This document shows, in pieces, positions 1 through 12,300 of a stretch of DNA of 64,000 bases. The stretch comes from Tubiluchus corallicola (lineage: Eukaryota > Priapulida > Priapulimorpha > Priapulimorphida > Tubiluchidae): the NCBI GenBank assembly GCA_030141605.1, contig JAQGDQ010000137.1, positions 124,001 through 188,000 on the forward strand. The letters are read 5' to 3'. The position numbers and the translations under genes were made by a program. Every line of letters starts with the position of its first letter. Position 1 is the stretch's first letter. The notes below the pieces were generated by a model. That model made no database searches, was not told the origin of the DNA, and worked only from the letters and a program-made list of their open reading frames with translations.

Positions 1-543
1 GCATTACATAAACATTCATTTTACGGCAATTCTATAAACAAAAAGTTACAAGCTACAAGAGGTTACATCATCATCATCGAGTAAATAAACTGACAACTAC
101 AGTTAAAAATTTATTAAATACTGCTACTAATAATAAAATATAATTGAATACGACATACTACTATTTGCTTGTTTTTTTTGAAAATTACGTTTTAGTAATT
201 ATAAAATTAGGTACTCATACTTTGCAGTTACTAATAGTTTTTTATGTGAGTAAAAGGAACAAAATTATATTATTACTCATTAAATATGGTAAATATGCAG
301 CTCAACCGATTCATAATAAGAACATCATTGCAGACTGAGGTGGAAGAAATAAGAAAAATTAGTCAAGCCTATCACAAGTTTTTTTTATAAGAGAAAATTT
401 ATTATATTTTGTTTTTAATTTCTGTTAGAATCTGCCTGTGTTCTTTAATGCAGACTCTTTGGCTGGATTTAACATAAAACATAAAAGCTACAGCAGTATT
501 AACTTTGGATAGCATGCCTTATGAAACTCATTACTTACTATAC

Positions 544-3500
544 CTGTTCTATCTGTTTGCTCCAGATGGTAACTACCTCTTCTATTTGTTGTAAAGCCAG
601 GGGATTCGTGGATGCCCGCATGCAATCCGACATGGACTGCAATTCACTGAGGTCATACGTCTCGCACTTCTTGAGTTCTATAGCACCTTTGATACTACCC
701 TGAGCACCTACATGACAAACGCAAACAAAATATACGCAACAAGATTGTTCAGCAGAAATAGAAAAAACTTCACATGGTAGATGATGGCAATTAACCATTG
801 GCAGAGACATAAACAACCACTGCACAACAGAGGTATTGTCATTTCATTTTGGAATAACCTATAACAGCATCCTATCCTGGGAAAACTGAACACATGCAGT
901 CAAAACATCTCATCGCATATCACTCTCATTGTATAAACACACTAAGTGCACCGTATTTACAAATAGGGTATCTGGTAGCCCACTGAAATAAATCTGATGA
1001 GTTCAAAGTATGTCAGCTTATACCTTGAAATGTTCTAGTATACACCGGACATTTCATTATATAATATATTCTAAACCATAAGGGCCTCAGTGCAATAAGT
1101 ATAGGGTCCGTAGTATGGGGCCCCTGTACAACAAGCATAAGGCCCTAAGTATGGGGGCCCCTATACAATAAATATAACCCTCTATACATGTTAGATACTG
1201 GAAACATATATATCCTATATATATATATATATATATATATTTGGGAAACTGAAAGATGCCAACATTTCTACAAGTTTACGTAGGGGCCCATTCATGAGTT
1301 TGGCCTAGGCCCACAAGTAGGTAAATCCGGCCCTGCACATTTAAAAGGTCATACATCCTAAAATCATTTCCTTTTCGTTTGACTGATGTGATAATATGTT
1401 AAACAAAGTGGCAAACACATTGCATTTTATATCTAAAGCAATTCTCAGCTATTTTCCAAGATTTTTAATGGCTGAAACAAAATATGAATGGCATTCAGTG
1501 GCATTATCTCTGCCTTTTTGAAAGCAATTTTGTTTTACAGAAAAATATATGGAAATTCTGGTACCTTCTAAGAAGTTGAGAAATCTGTTATAAGAATCCA
1601 TGAATTTCCTGGTAGTCTTAACACCCTGTGGGCTATCATTCAAGGCTCCCCAGTCAGCATTTGAATAAACTGGAGGACTATATATTTCTGTTAGTAGTTC
1701 ATGTATTGCCACAAGAATGCCAGACGGATCTTCTGGGTCAACTTCCATAGAACCGGAAAGTATTTCCTAACATATAAATGTAAGAAATCATTGACACATA
1801 ATGTGACGAGGTTAATATCACATCGTTAGGCATGTGCTGTCCAATAGCTCATGTTGAGAGGCAAGTTTTCAAAATAGCTAACTGCCAAAGAAGCAGTACG
1901 ATATAAGCCACAATTTAACAATAAAAAAATGAAAACTTAAACATCATCTATACCAACAAAAACACAAGGCTGTGTCAAAACACAAACTGTGCAAGTAAAC
2001 TACTATTCGCACTACTACAACACAAGACATTAATAAATACAGTATCTAAATAATTGCTTCAATGCCATTTAAAATGGGAAAGCAACCATTTAGCAAACCA
2101 AAGAAAAGTTATTTATGGAGATATATGTTAGATATGCCAATATTCACTGTGGAGTGAAAATAATTAAACTAGTTTGAAGAAAAAGAAAGTGGAAGTACTA
2201 GATACCAAAATGTACTTTAGAGAATATTTAAGCTTAAATTCAATGTCCTAATTGTACGTGGCCCATAATAAATTCTGTCCATTGGTTGTTGTAAAAACTT
2301 TTAATGGCGTTCACCAAAGAGGCAGTTTATTTTTTCTGAAAAAGCCGGCATTATACTATCACTATCTAGAGACTATTTAGAAAAAATAGTGCAAACTTTT
2401 ATTAGTAACACAGAAGCGACAACGAAAACTTAGAATCTATGGTACTTATCACTGATACAATACTATAACATAATTAATTATGACAGCTGTATGGAGAGGA
2501 CTGTAAAAAATAAGAACACAGTTCGCAGCTTTAAAAGCTGCTTTGTTGAAAATGTTTTGTGTTTTAAGTACAGACTGCATAATTCGTTGCATCAGTAAAA
2601 CAAACTGAGTGTACTTCAATGTGGTATGTACCAGGCATTCACAATGGTATTCACAACAACAACTGCAGTAATGCAGTAATTTCATTTGGAGACTCCTCAT
2701 ACGATCAAGCTGTTTTTGTAGATGTGCCACTACTATAGACAATTACATTAATAAATTTTACATCTTTCTTATAATGTAGTAGAACTAAATACCTATAATT
2801 TATGCACACAATTTTTTGCCAAAGAAAATCTGCTTATCTTTACTATTTTACTTTGGTCATTATAAATAATTAAACATTCAAAATGTAGCTTACTAAACAA
2901 TTTTATCCTCTAATAATTGAAAATTAGAGACTTTCTAATAAATATTAAAACTAGCTTTCATAAAACTTATATAACTCCTAAACAATATTTGTTTAAAATC
3001 AACATTTCACCTCATGGATATTTTTAGGTGTGACATGTACTTCCGATCGAATTCGAATAAAAAACACGCATTTTCCATTCAGCGCCTCATCGGTGCCATC
3101 TGTTATGAAAAGTCTCAACAATTTACCTCTTCTCTGAGTTGGGTAAACTCTTCCACAGTCTGTAAAATAATATTTAAAAGATGGTAATGATTAGACTTAG
3201 ACAAAAAATACCAAAAAATCACTAACAACTAACAAAAACTGGAAAAACTAATTACATACAAACAAAAATAAAATTTTTTTATAATTTTTAATTTAGTCAT
3301 ATATGTCAAAATATGAGAACATTTCTTTATATAAATTGTCAATTGCAAGACAAAGGTTGATACACAGCTGGATGTAACACAATTAATGAGAATGTTAGCT
3401 CTGCTAGAAACATAATTTAATTGAACTCTTGTTTACTTAACAAAGCACAATAAGTCGTTATCTGAATAGAGTCTAAATAACTAACAAGAATTTAATAGAT

Positions 3501-6500
3501 TTAAGAATAATTATATGAAAGTGAAAATGAGCTTATACTGTCTTACCAGCCACGGCCAAAGGGTCACTTTCTTGATAATAGAAGAGAATAATTCTTCGGC
3601 CTCGCTTAGCAAAAAACTCATCCATTAAATCAAAGTGCTGAAAATTTCCATATTATTGATAAATACGAATTGATAACTACTAGACAAGATTTTAAAACTT
3701 GCGTCTACAAAAAGTTCATCTATATGCAAAACAAGAAAACTTTAAGCATGGAACAAACAATTTGGGACTGCTTGTAATAGTTTTCAACTTTGCCTATCAC
3801 TCACTGCTACACGTGTCACAATTTTCACTCTTTCCCATGTTTTTGGTAACGATGTCTGAGGACATCCCAGCTCAATAATGATCCCATATCTTCTCCATCC
3901 TCTTAATATTTCTTTACCACACATACAATCATACACATAGTAAGCGAAGATCATATATTTTAAAAGGACAATCTTAAAGGAAAACAGGACCCATCTGAAT
4001 CTATAGCTCAAAACAATCTAATCTGTAAAATATTGAAAGGGAACATGCTATTTTTTCAAGAATGGCATGAAAGGATTATTACTGCAGAAACGTTACTTTG
4101 TGTATGGTTGCGATGTAGTAAGCATGTTTGAGATCTCATGCATAAGCACAGCAGTAAACTTGAAATTTGATTTTTAAAATTAAAATTTGCCGAGTTTTTT
4201 ATGTGGTCTACTGTACTTCAATTTTCGATTTGCAAAAATGTGCAACAGGCTAGTGAAATGTTTGTGCTGCTGAAAATTATGTTCAGCTGTGATGTCACCA
4301 CTAATTGGGCTGGTTTGCCACTAATTAAGTTATAATCTATTACACTCTGATTATAATCTGATTGCAAGTTATCAGAAACACTTTGGCATTATTATAGGTG
4401 TTAATATATATTGTACTTTTTACATACTTTAAAAATAAGGTGAGATATGAAAAACCTTCCACACAACCGTGACATCTATTTGGTGGGTCTCATTCACAAC
4501 TCATGTGCAGGACAATATTTACAAAGCTTACAAATATTAACAATTTACTATGTGAATTAAAAATCAAAATGACAACACACTGTGCCACTTATTCAGTTTA
4601 TGTTTTGTATTGTATGTATTGCATGTTTGTTAAACTAACACCTAGCTTAGCTGCATTTTGAAAGACTTTGTAGATCAAAAATTTAATTTTAACTTTGATC
4701 AGACGCTTGTATTATGATTTGCATTATTCAGAGATGTACGGTAAAATGATTAAGCATGCAAATAGAGTTATTTCTGACTGCAATGTCTCCTTTGCATCTT
4801 AGAATCACTTCACCCAGAAGCAAAGCCAGAATTCTGTTACCGATTTAGTTAACGCTTGCATCATTTTCAACACATTACGAAGCACAGACTAAAGTATTGT
4901 GGTCAGCCAGACAGAATGGTCGGGAATTTTTATTCTTGGACTTATCTGGATGTTTACACTCGAACTTAAACATATGCCTAGCGGAACATTCTCTCTATGG
5001 TATTTAAAAGAATGATACAGAAATTACTTAAGATTATAATTGAGCATATCCAGCTGATGTTTTGCAACAAGCAGCTATACCAAGCAAGCCCTGTCATTTA
5101 GTGCCGATCTTGGCTTGCAAATGCTAAGACGTGTAAAAATAAGTCATATCCACTGACCAGGGCAAATTTTCTGTGAGATACCATGTTTCTCAGAAATACT
5201 ATCACATTTAAAAAAACTTAAAACTTTTCACATTTCAAATGGGAATGACACAAAATTTTACAGGTTGATATTAAAACACTACACTGTTTGGTGTAATTAG
5301 TCTGTGTGGAAAATTAGACTCATACACACCAATTTTAAAGTACATTTTTTGTATCTTTGTCTGGTGTTTAATTAGTCTGTGTCCTGAAAATAGTGGCGAT
5401 TAAAATTTAGAAAGTTATATTACCTCGATTTTTTTCTCTAGAGATTTAGCTTCGTCTCGATTTCGGTTTATTTAAATAAATTCGATCGTGACGAGCAAAA
5501 AAACTGGTTTTTATAATTTGTCATTTTTGTCCAACAAGCGCCACCATTACGTAATATAACCAACCCTCACAAAACCAATTGACAATTTTTCAACAAAATT
5601 GTTTGCACCTGGTAGGCTAAACTACCCAAAACAGACTAACCACACGAAACAGTGCAAATGAAATTCCGGAACCAGGACAAATTAATAAAATCTACACGTC
5701 ATTTTCAAATGTTCCGAAACTTAGAGGGTAAAATTAAAAACAGTGTCAGAAAAACTGAAAAGTAAACCCTTGCCTTTTGGCTATCTAGAATAAATTCTTC
5801 CACAACTGCCGAATCCAGATCCAATCTATCAGCTACCATTTCTAGCAAAAACCTGTGAGTAGCAGAACCCAAAAAATTTTTTCTGGAATCCCTTGCTTCT
5901 TTAGCTTGAGCCTGGAAAAGACCAGATCACAAGCTCAAATGTAGCTTTTTAGCAAAACTTTAAAATGCAGCAATAAGGTTGACCTACAAACTGGAGCATC
6001 AAAATACAATTTGCAGAAAATGAAACCACGGGACCGTGCAATTTAAATCAATTTAAAATTAATTAATTAATTAACTAAACAGTCCTAATTAATTAGCTAA
6101 TTAATGATTTAATTAGTGCAAGAGATCCTAATATCATCCTACCAGACTTCAACTCAGTTGGATAAAATTTACAATTAATTAATTAGCTAAACAGCTATAA
6201 TTAATTAGGTAATTAACGAATTAGTCCAGGACATCTTAATATTAACCAAATTTTAACTCAAACTGGATAAAATGTAAATCCATTTGAAATTAATTAATTA
6301 ATTATAATCAACCACTTAATTTCTATAGAAAAATTTTTGCTTCCACCCAAGCACATCCTAACTTATTATTTTACCAAATATCAACTGAGTTTGACAAATA
6401 TTCAGGTGGAGTTGCAGAAATGTGACAGGCAAACTGAGTGAATCATAGGATTTTTTCTAATAACCAAGCCTACGTTCGGGAAAAAAATTGAGGCAGTTAT

Positions 6501-8424
6501 GATAAAAATAACATGCAGGTAAATAGCTAAACTGTTTCAGTGCAGTGTAGCGCTACAGGTGTGATGCCCAGGACAGAACACTTATGAATTTAATTTTACA
6601 GCCTCTTTCTATTGAACTTGAAGTATGCTAAGATTTTTGTTTCACAAATATTTTACTAACATGTACTCTCACAAAGTTTGCAATGTGATTTCAGTTTGCC
6701 AACTATAATTTTCTTAATTATATTTGGCTTTCATAAGAATAGAATTATCCATATTTGGTACATAAGTGAACTTCTCAAAATATAACTTTACTGTTGACCG
6801 GTTTCGAACAATTACTGTTCATTTTCAAGACATCTCAAAAAATTATGTATCTACCAAACAATAACTGAATTGAACTTCAAAGTTGTTTGTACATTCTGAT
6901 AATTTATTTTTGTTTTTACATGCCTTATACAGCCAATAAATTTATATGCCAATAAACAGTAATTGCTCATTCAGATGCCTTGAAAATGAACAGTAATTTT
7001 TTTCATTCAGATGCCTCACAAATGAACAGTAATTGTTTGAATGAAGAAGTTATATTTGGTAAGACTGACTAAAAGCAGTGTGGTGGGAGCGACAGGGGGC
7101 AATCGCCCCCTGGTGGCAAGGGTGAGTGTGGCACAAAATTTGTCTAGAGTTCAATGACTGTTTATTATTAATTACTAATCCGACATTAACAAAACAATTA
7201 ACAAAAGTTTTCAAATTACAACAAAACTGCTTTTTCAGAAATCATCCTAGCTGACTTAATTACTACACAGCCTAGAAAAAAGGCTAATGTTGTTACTTAA
7301 CGGTATGTGAAGAGTGTCATGTGGCTTAGCAGATAAATAATTTTTGAGAAACAGCGGTGTTTCTCTAATGCCGATTGTATTATTGTGAAAATCTGTAGTG
7401 TTCTGTACCTTAAGTCATAATCTTTGCATGTTTTAATGCTGGAGCTGAACATTTAAGGACTGTAAGTTACTCTGGTGCCGTACTGCAAATTCTTGGAAAA
7501 AAATCATTTATCTTTATCCTACGATCTCGAAAAAAGTTGGGCTTAGAAACGCAAAACAAACTTGGTTTTTGGGCCAACAAAGCATGTGATGCACATTTTA
7601 ATCATATAATTTATCCCATATCCTAATATATACATATATATTTATAAAAATACGTATTATAATACATTGTTTATTTCTGATTATATATATGTGTGTGTGT
7701 TTGTAAAAATTTACGAGTGATGATGACAGCACTAGCTCTGTCGAAATGTTTGACATGATTTTTAGCTATGTAAATTAAAAGTTTTAATAAAGTTGTGGTG
7801 TTTTAACTATTATACGTGTAGCTTCACCCATGAAACAAATGATCAAAGTATTAAAAGGGTAGGACGCCAGAAGTTTTTTTGCCCACACGCATCACAAGCA
7901 CTTGCTACGATGCCACTAGCTCGAAATGCAAATTAATTACAAATTACCTCTTTCTCCTTTAATCTTTCAGCTTGAGTTTGCAAGGAAAACATAGTGCTTT
8001 TCTTCCTTGTTCTAACAGAGCCAGAGCTACTTCCAGACCTTGAATATCTACCCGTACTTTTGGTACGTTCATTGCGAGGTAGGCTCTCCGAATACTCCAG
8101 GGAACCAGAGTCTTGCATCAGCTGCAAAAATATCACCATAAGTGAATGTCTCATGAAGCACGAAAATTTTTTTCATCACAGCAAATTTACTGTCATGTTT
8201 TTTCAACAGCAAGACACATGCAGTGCATAACAAATAGATTTCAAAAATAGCCGCACTTTTAAGTAACACGGTTGTAGTTTTTAGAAAACTACAAGTTCAG
8301 CAAATCAGCAAAACTGTTAGTAAAAAACTGACTAATAAACTGCAAAATTTAAGAACAAGATTGTCATCACACATCAAGTGTTAAAAGCACATTTACTCAC
8401 CGAATCAGTCGTGTCCTTACTCAT
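544..8424 (-). CDS. Axonemal dynein heavy chain, DNAH5/DNAH8-like, N-terminal part (3' end beyond window)
   Basis: Seven coding exons on the minus strand: 8401-8424, 7948-8121, 5774-5911, 3547-3637, 3011-3159, 1565-1766, 544-707 (314 codons, open at the left edge). The start MSKDTTDS sits in a 24-base first exon. Residues ~9-65 are low-complexity and basic (RSGSSSGSVRTRKKSTMF). From ~70 on, the protein reads like the tail (DHC_N1) of outer-arm dynein heavy chains: IILFYYQESDPL, LFITDGTDEALNGKCVFF, ADWGALNDSPQGVKTTRKFM, EGAQGSIKGAIELKKC, VVTIWSKQIEQ. Known role of the family: a force-producing subunit of ciliary outer dynein arms; this region assembles with other heavy and intermediate chains, while the motor lies further C-terminal. 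The intron after exon 3 uses a GC donor. Family level is fairly sure; DNAH5 versus DNAH8 is from memory of the family and not certain. The gene lies head-to-head with an unidentified coiled-coil gene. Confidence 0.78.
1080..1335 (-). mobile_element. hAT-like transposon remnant in dynein intron
   Basis: Read on the minus strand, the segment starts CAGGGCCGGATTTACC, the terminal motif seen in many animal hAT elements. Further in it carries short repeats of the type GTATGGGGCCCCT (about 1110-1170) and a (TA)n run at 1216-1240. I could not find a matching 8-bp target duplication at the other end, so this is probably a truncated end rather than a complete element. Confidence 0.45.
4255..4425. repeat. 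Dispersed repeat A, copy 1
   Basis: About 170 bp inside the dynein gene. The same sequence occurs in inverted orientation at about 11462-11600 in the coiled-coil gene. Shared blocks include AATGTTTGTGC, the AAAATTATG/CTCAGCTGTGATGTCA region, CACTTTGGCATTATTA and GGTGT...GTAC. It has no coding potential and its family is unknown. Confidence 0.6.
6055..6405. repeat. Imperfect tandem repeat, about 115 bp x 3
   Basis: Three successive degenerate units start near 6055, 6173 and 6288. Each opens with AATTAATTAATTA, passes through a CATCCTAA-like block and ends near a TCAACTGAGTTTGA-like block. It lies in the dynein intron between 5912 and 7947. Confidence 0.6.
6800..7043. repeat. Inverted-repeat element (MITE-like)
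   Basis: A block AATTACTGTTCATTTTCAAG-ACATCT at 6810-6836 occurs inverted at about 6971-6998 and again inverted at about 7003-7034. It is preceded by GACCGGTTTCGAACA, a motif often seen at the edge of small invertebrate repeats. It is non-coding and lies inside a dynein intron. Confidence 0.55.
7093..7112. repeat. Perfect GC-rich palindrome
   Basis: CAGGGGGC, a four-base loop AATC, then GCCCCCTG: eight perfect base pairs. It is the only strongly GC-rich hairpin in an otherwise AT-rich intron of the dynein gene. It could be a transposon end or a structured RNA stem; nothing else identifies it. Confidence 0.7.
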
Positions 8425-9350
8425 TTTTCTAAAGAGGTTAGGTATCACCAACCTTACATCAGCCTTATTTTTTTCGAATAAGTTGCTTCACTGACAAAAA
8501 GTGGTGCTGTAAAATGTAAACATATATATATATATATATATATATGTTTACAAATTTTATACTTATGATTTTATATATATATATATATATATATATAAAA
8601 TCATAAGTATAAAATTTGTAAGCAGATGCATGCATATATATATATATGTGTGTGTGCATCTGCTTACTTTTTTAAATTAAACTAAACATAGGTCAAAACA
8701 TAGAAATACACATATAATGAAGTATATCTTCAAATGCAACATTTTTGTAATGCTGTGCACAAATGTTCACCAATCATATATACTTTTGCACTAAAACCAT
8801 GCTGCCAAAAAACATTCCTAAATCCACACTACATACTAAAATCTTATGCAACACATAATTAAGCCAGCAATTAGATAACAACATACCACAATGCAAATTT
8901 GAAGCATTAAATTAGGTCCATACTCCGTATTTTGCCTTCCTAAAATCAAGATGCTGGACTTGGTAAATGAAACATACATACATGTACAACAGATCTGCTG
9001 ACAACGGTAAGTACAGCGTCAATAATTGGTACAAATAAATAAAATCTCAATTAACAAAACACTGCGCTGTAGGCTATAAAATTAAACGCAAACATTCGTA
9101 AATCTTCGAATCACTATTAATAGTATGTGTGCATCTGCGCATCTGTTTGCGCAGGCGTTGCCATGACAATAGCTCCTTAGATGCGACCACGTGATGCGAC
9201 AGTAATTTAGCAAAGGAAGAAAAACTTGTCATTTTACTCATTTCCGTAAAAAAATGCCATCGTTGGTTTCTACGTAGCACAAGTGACAACAACTTTATAA
9301 ATTTATAGAATCGTGTCACGTTTTTCATCTGTTTGCTCTGTCTCAATCAA
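8425..9350. promoter_or_regulatory. Shared upstream region of dynein and coiled-coil genes
   Basis: 926 bp separate the start codons of two divergently transcribed genes, the dynein heavy chain (minus) and the unknown coiled-coil protein (plus). The region must hold both 5' UTRs and promoters. It contains the palindrome chain at 8515-8667. I could not recognise a specific factor site such as an RFX X-box by eye. Confidence 0.5.
8515..8667. repeat. Chain of three adjoining palindromes with (TA)n loops
   Basis: Hairpin 1 (8515-8552) has arms TGTAAACATATA and TATATGTTTACA. Hairpin 2 (8548-8621) has arms of about 30 bases from TTACAAATTTTATACTTATG and its complement, closed by (TA)n. Hairpin 3 (8618-8667) has arms GTAAGCAGATGCA and TGCATCTGCTTAC, with TA/TG repeats between them. 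Adjacent hairpins share their boundary bases, so alternative cruciforms are possible. It lies 91 bp upstream of the dynein start codon. Confidence 0.8.
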
Positions 9351-12300
9351 ATGGCAGCAGATCTCCGGAAATTAAAGCAATTAGATTTAGACTTAGAGGT
9401 ATAGTGATTATCTTAAAACGTGAAGATGAAATGATTCTGGACATCCATTAACGATAACACAGCTTCAGTTTTAATCTAAAAATATCTGTAATCTGCATCA
9501 TTTGAAATATGCACTTATTCTAACGGAGTTATTACGCAATGTGAAAAGAAATTTTTTATAGCAGTGCGTGCTAGACACCTCTACTGCAACATCAAGTAAC
9601 TGATATATTCCACTCAACCTCAAAGAAATTTCTCTAACCCTGTAATCATTGTTTACAAATGTATAATGAAAGTATGTTTGTCCAATGTCTGATTTCATAA
9701 TTCTGTCAGTAATTCTGATTTAAGGGATGCATTGCTTTTGCTCACTCAGAATTTTTTAGGCCAAATGTAGAAAAGTGAAAATATGGAAAATGTACCACAG
9801 AAGTCTTGTGTCTAAATTTTCTAATGGTATTGATGGCACTTATCTGGCAACATTGTAATATAATAAGACAAGAGTTCCATAGGCAAAGGGTCCAATAGAA
9901 AAAATGGATTTATAAGCAGCTTTTCTGCATCTACGAATGTCCAAGGTAAACTTATGAGACACAGCCACAAGAAGGGTAATTTAAGTCTGCTTACTAACTG
10001 GTTTGGTCATTACAGCAGTTTGCGTGTATAATTTGTACTTTTCATGGTACAGCTAACGATAAACATCCTTTCTTGTTCATTTTGTCATCAAAGAAACAAT
10101 AGAAACCAGAAATGTGCCATGGAAAATGCACAACATGCTAAAATTGTATTTCAGTAAAATTTGGTTGAGAATTCTTGTTGAAGACTAAATTACACTTTTA
10201 CTATCTAATCAGTTGCATTTTAATTAGTGGTTATTCGAGTTTAGTAATTAGGACAGAATGGATGACCAGACCTAGGTGCCCATTTTGGTTATTAGGTCTG
10301 GTTATCCATTTTGGTTGGCTGGGCTCCAGTACTGGGAATGCTAAAGAATTAATGATAAATTACTAACTTTTCTAGAATTCAGTGTACATGGCATTCCTCC
10401 CACATTTTAGTTAGTCTGAAAAATTTTGCCCTTCTGATTAATTTTCTCTTTAGAACTGTATAAAATGTTTTCCCCAAACTTTATAGGAAACCAAATTTCA
10501 TATAAAGGCACAAAATGTCAGTGTTCCAGTCAAAGGGATGCAAAAACATTACAGCAATAAAAAAATCATGTTTAAGCCCAGGATAAAACTGGAAGAGTGA
10601 AAAATCATAGCTAGGAAATTCTAAAAGTTCGATTGTCACTGTAATATAATATAACTGGCCAAAATTCAGATTGGACAAACTGTCATACTGCAATATTGTG
10701 TGAATAAAACATAAGAAACTAAATCTGAACTTCTCTTACAATTTATGGCTTTTGACAACTTTCTGAATTTTCACATTTATAAGAATGATTAACTTAAAAG
10801 TGTTTAATAATAAAACGTAATCTGCTTTAGGAAAATGATGCTTCAGACATTGAACCCCATGTTGCTGAAAAGAGATACCTGTGGAACTCTTTTGCTGACA
10901 ACATTGTTCATGCAGCTCGTTTGCGAAAACAGAAGAGTGGAATTAAGCGACATCCTGGGCATTTTCAGGTAACTACACAATAGAATGTCGTTCCTTTAGC
11001 TGCTAAAATGTATTTACTGATTTACTTCCAAGATTCTTTGTTATTATTACTGATGTCTTGGCTCTTGGTGGGGAACACCAGGTGTGCATTTTCAGCATAA
11101 TTCAGCCACAATAATAATAACTTTTGTTTAAAGTTGACTTTTGGATAAACAAGTAACATAAGCTCAAAAAGCTTTTAATCTAATGTAAATAACAATTCTA
11201 ACTAACATAACAGAGATTATTAGTAAAAGCACTTTTACCCTAAGTACCACACACCAGGCAGGGCAACAACAGGTACCATTTTTAGTTTTTGGTATGATAT
11301 GACCACGGTATTGCACACACTACCTCTCAGATGAATAGCTACCCATTAGACTATACAGTGTGACGAATTACCATGAAATCAAGACCATAGTGTCACAAAT
11401 GATAAGCATTGTAGGAAAACAGGATGATTATTCATATCCAATCCTGTTTTAAAATATTGTAAAAAGTACACACCTGTAATAATGCCAAAGTGATTCTGGT
11501 AATTAAATAATAGGTTCAAAACTTAGTTAATGGCATTCGAGCCCACTGCTACCAATGACATCACAGCTGAGCATAATTTTCAACTGCACAAACATTCTAC
11601 GAGTGTTTTACACAAGTTTACACAAGTATCTAATTTTCCTTTAAAGCTTACAAGTTGACATTGAAAATTCATTCACACGTAATGTCTAATAATTAAAGTA
11701 TTTGTGCGAAACTAAAAAAACTAGGTGACTATGTCAAGACTCAGATTCAAACCTACAGAAAAAGAAAAAGGCTGTAATGCAGTATTGCTTTTCTCATTTT
11801 TCAATAGTTTACAGTCCTGTTTCCTCGTGCAGTTTTCTTAACTTGTGTGAAACCCTGAGTGCGTGTGCATTTTTAACTATTACAATCTTTGATAGCTGCA
11901 GAACTGTGGCCAGTATAACCAAGGGGAAAAGCCTCTCAGCCATGGATACAAAGGTCGCCATTATGAGGTCAATGTGAATGTCAACCTACATCGGACTTCC
12001 GAACAATTGACTAGGATTGTAATTGCAAGGTACGTAGCTGAAACATTAGTAGTGTGTTTCATTTGTCTGCATCACCAGTTAGTAGTATGTTGTATTTTGA
12101 TCTGTGTCATCAATTAGTAGTATGTTTAATTTTTGTTTGTACAAACAGTTATATATAAGTGATTATTAATACGTTAGGCTGTAATGCAAAAGAAATGCAT
12201 GTTACAAACTACGATGTATGACAATTACTTGTTAGTAATGAGTTAAATACTAATGTTAAATTAGTAATACTACATACAATCAATTGATGGAGAATGATGC

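Noticed and set aside
1449-1564. Continuation of the dynein frame past 1565 (GTRISIYFSVKQN)
   Set aside because: Using the donor at 1565 and the acceptor before 707 restores EGAQGSIKG in frame and matches the family; the read-through peptide does not.
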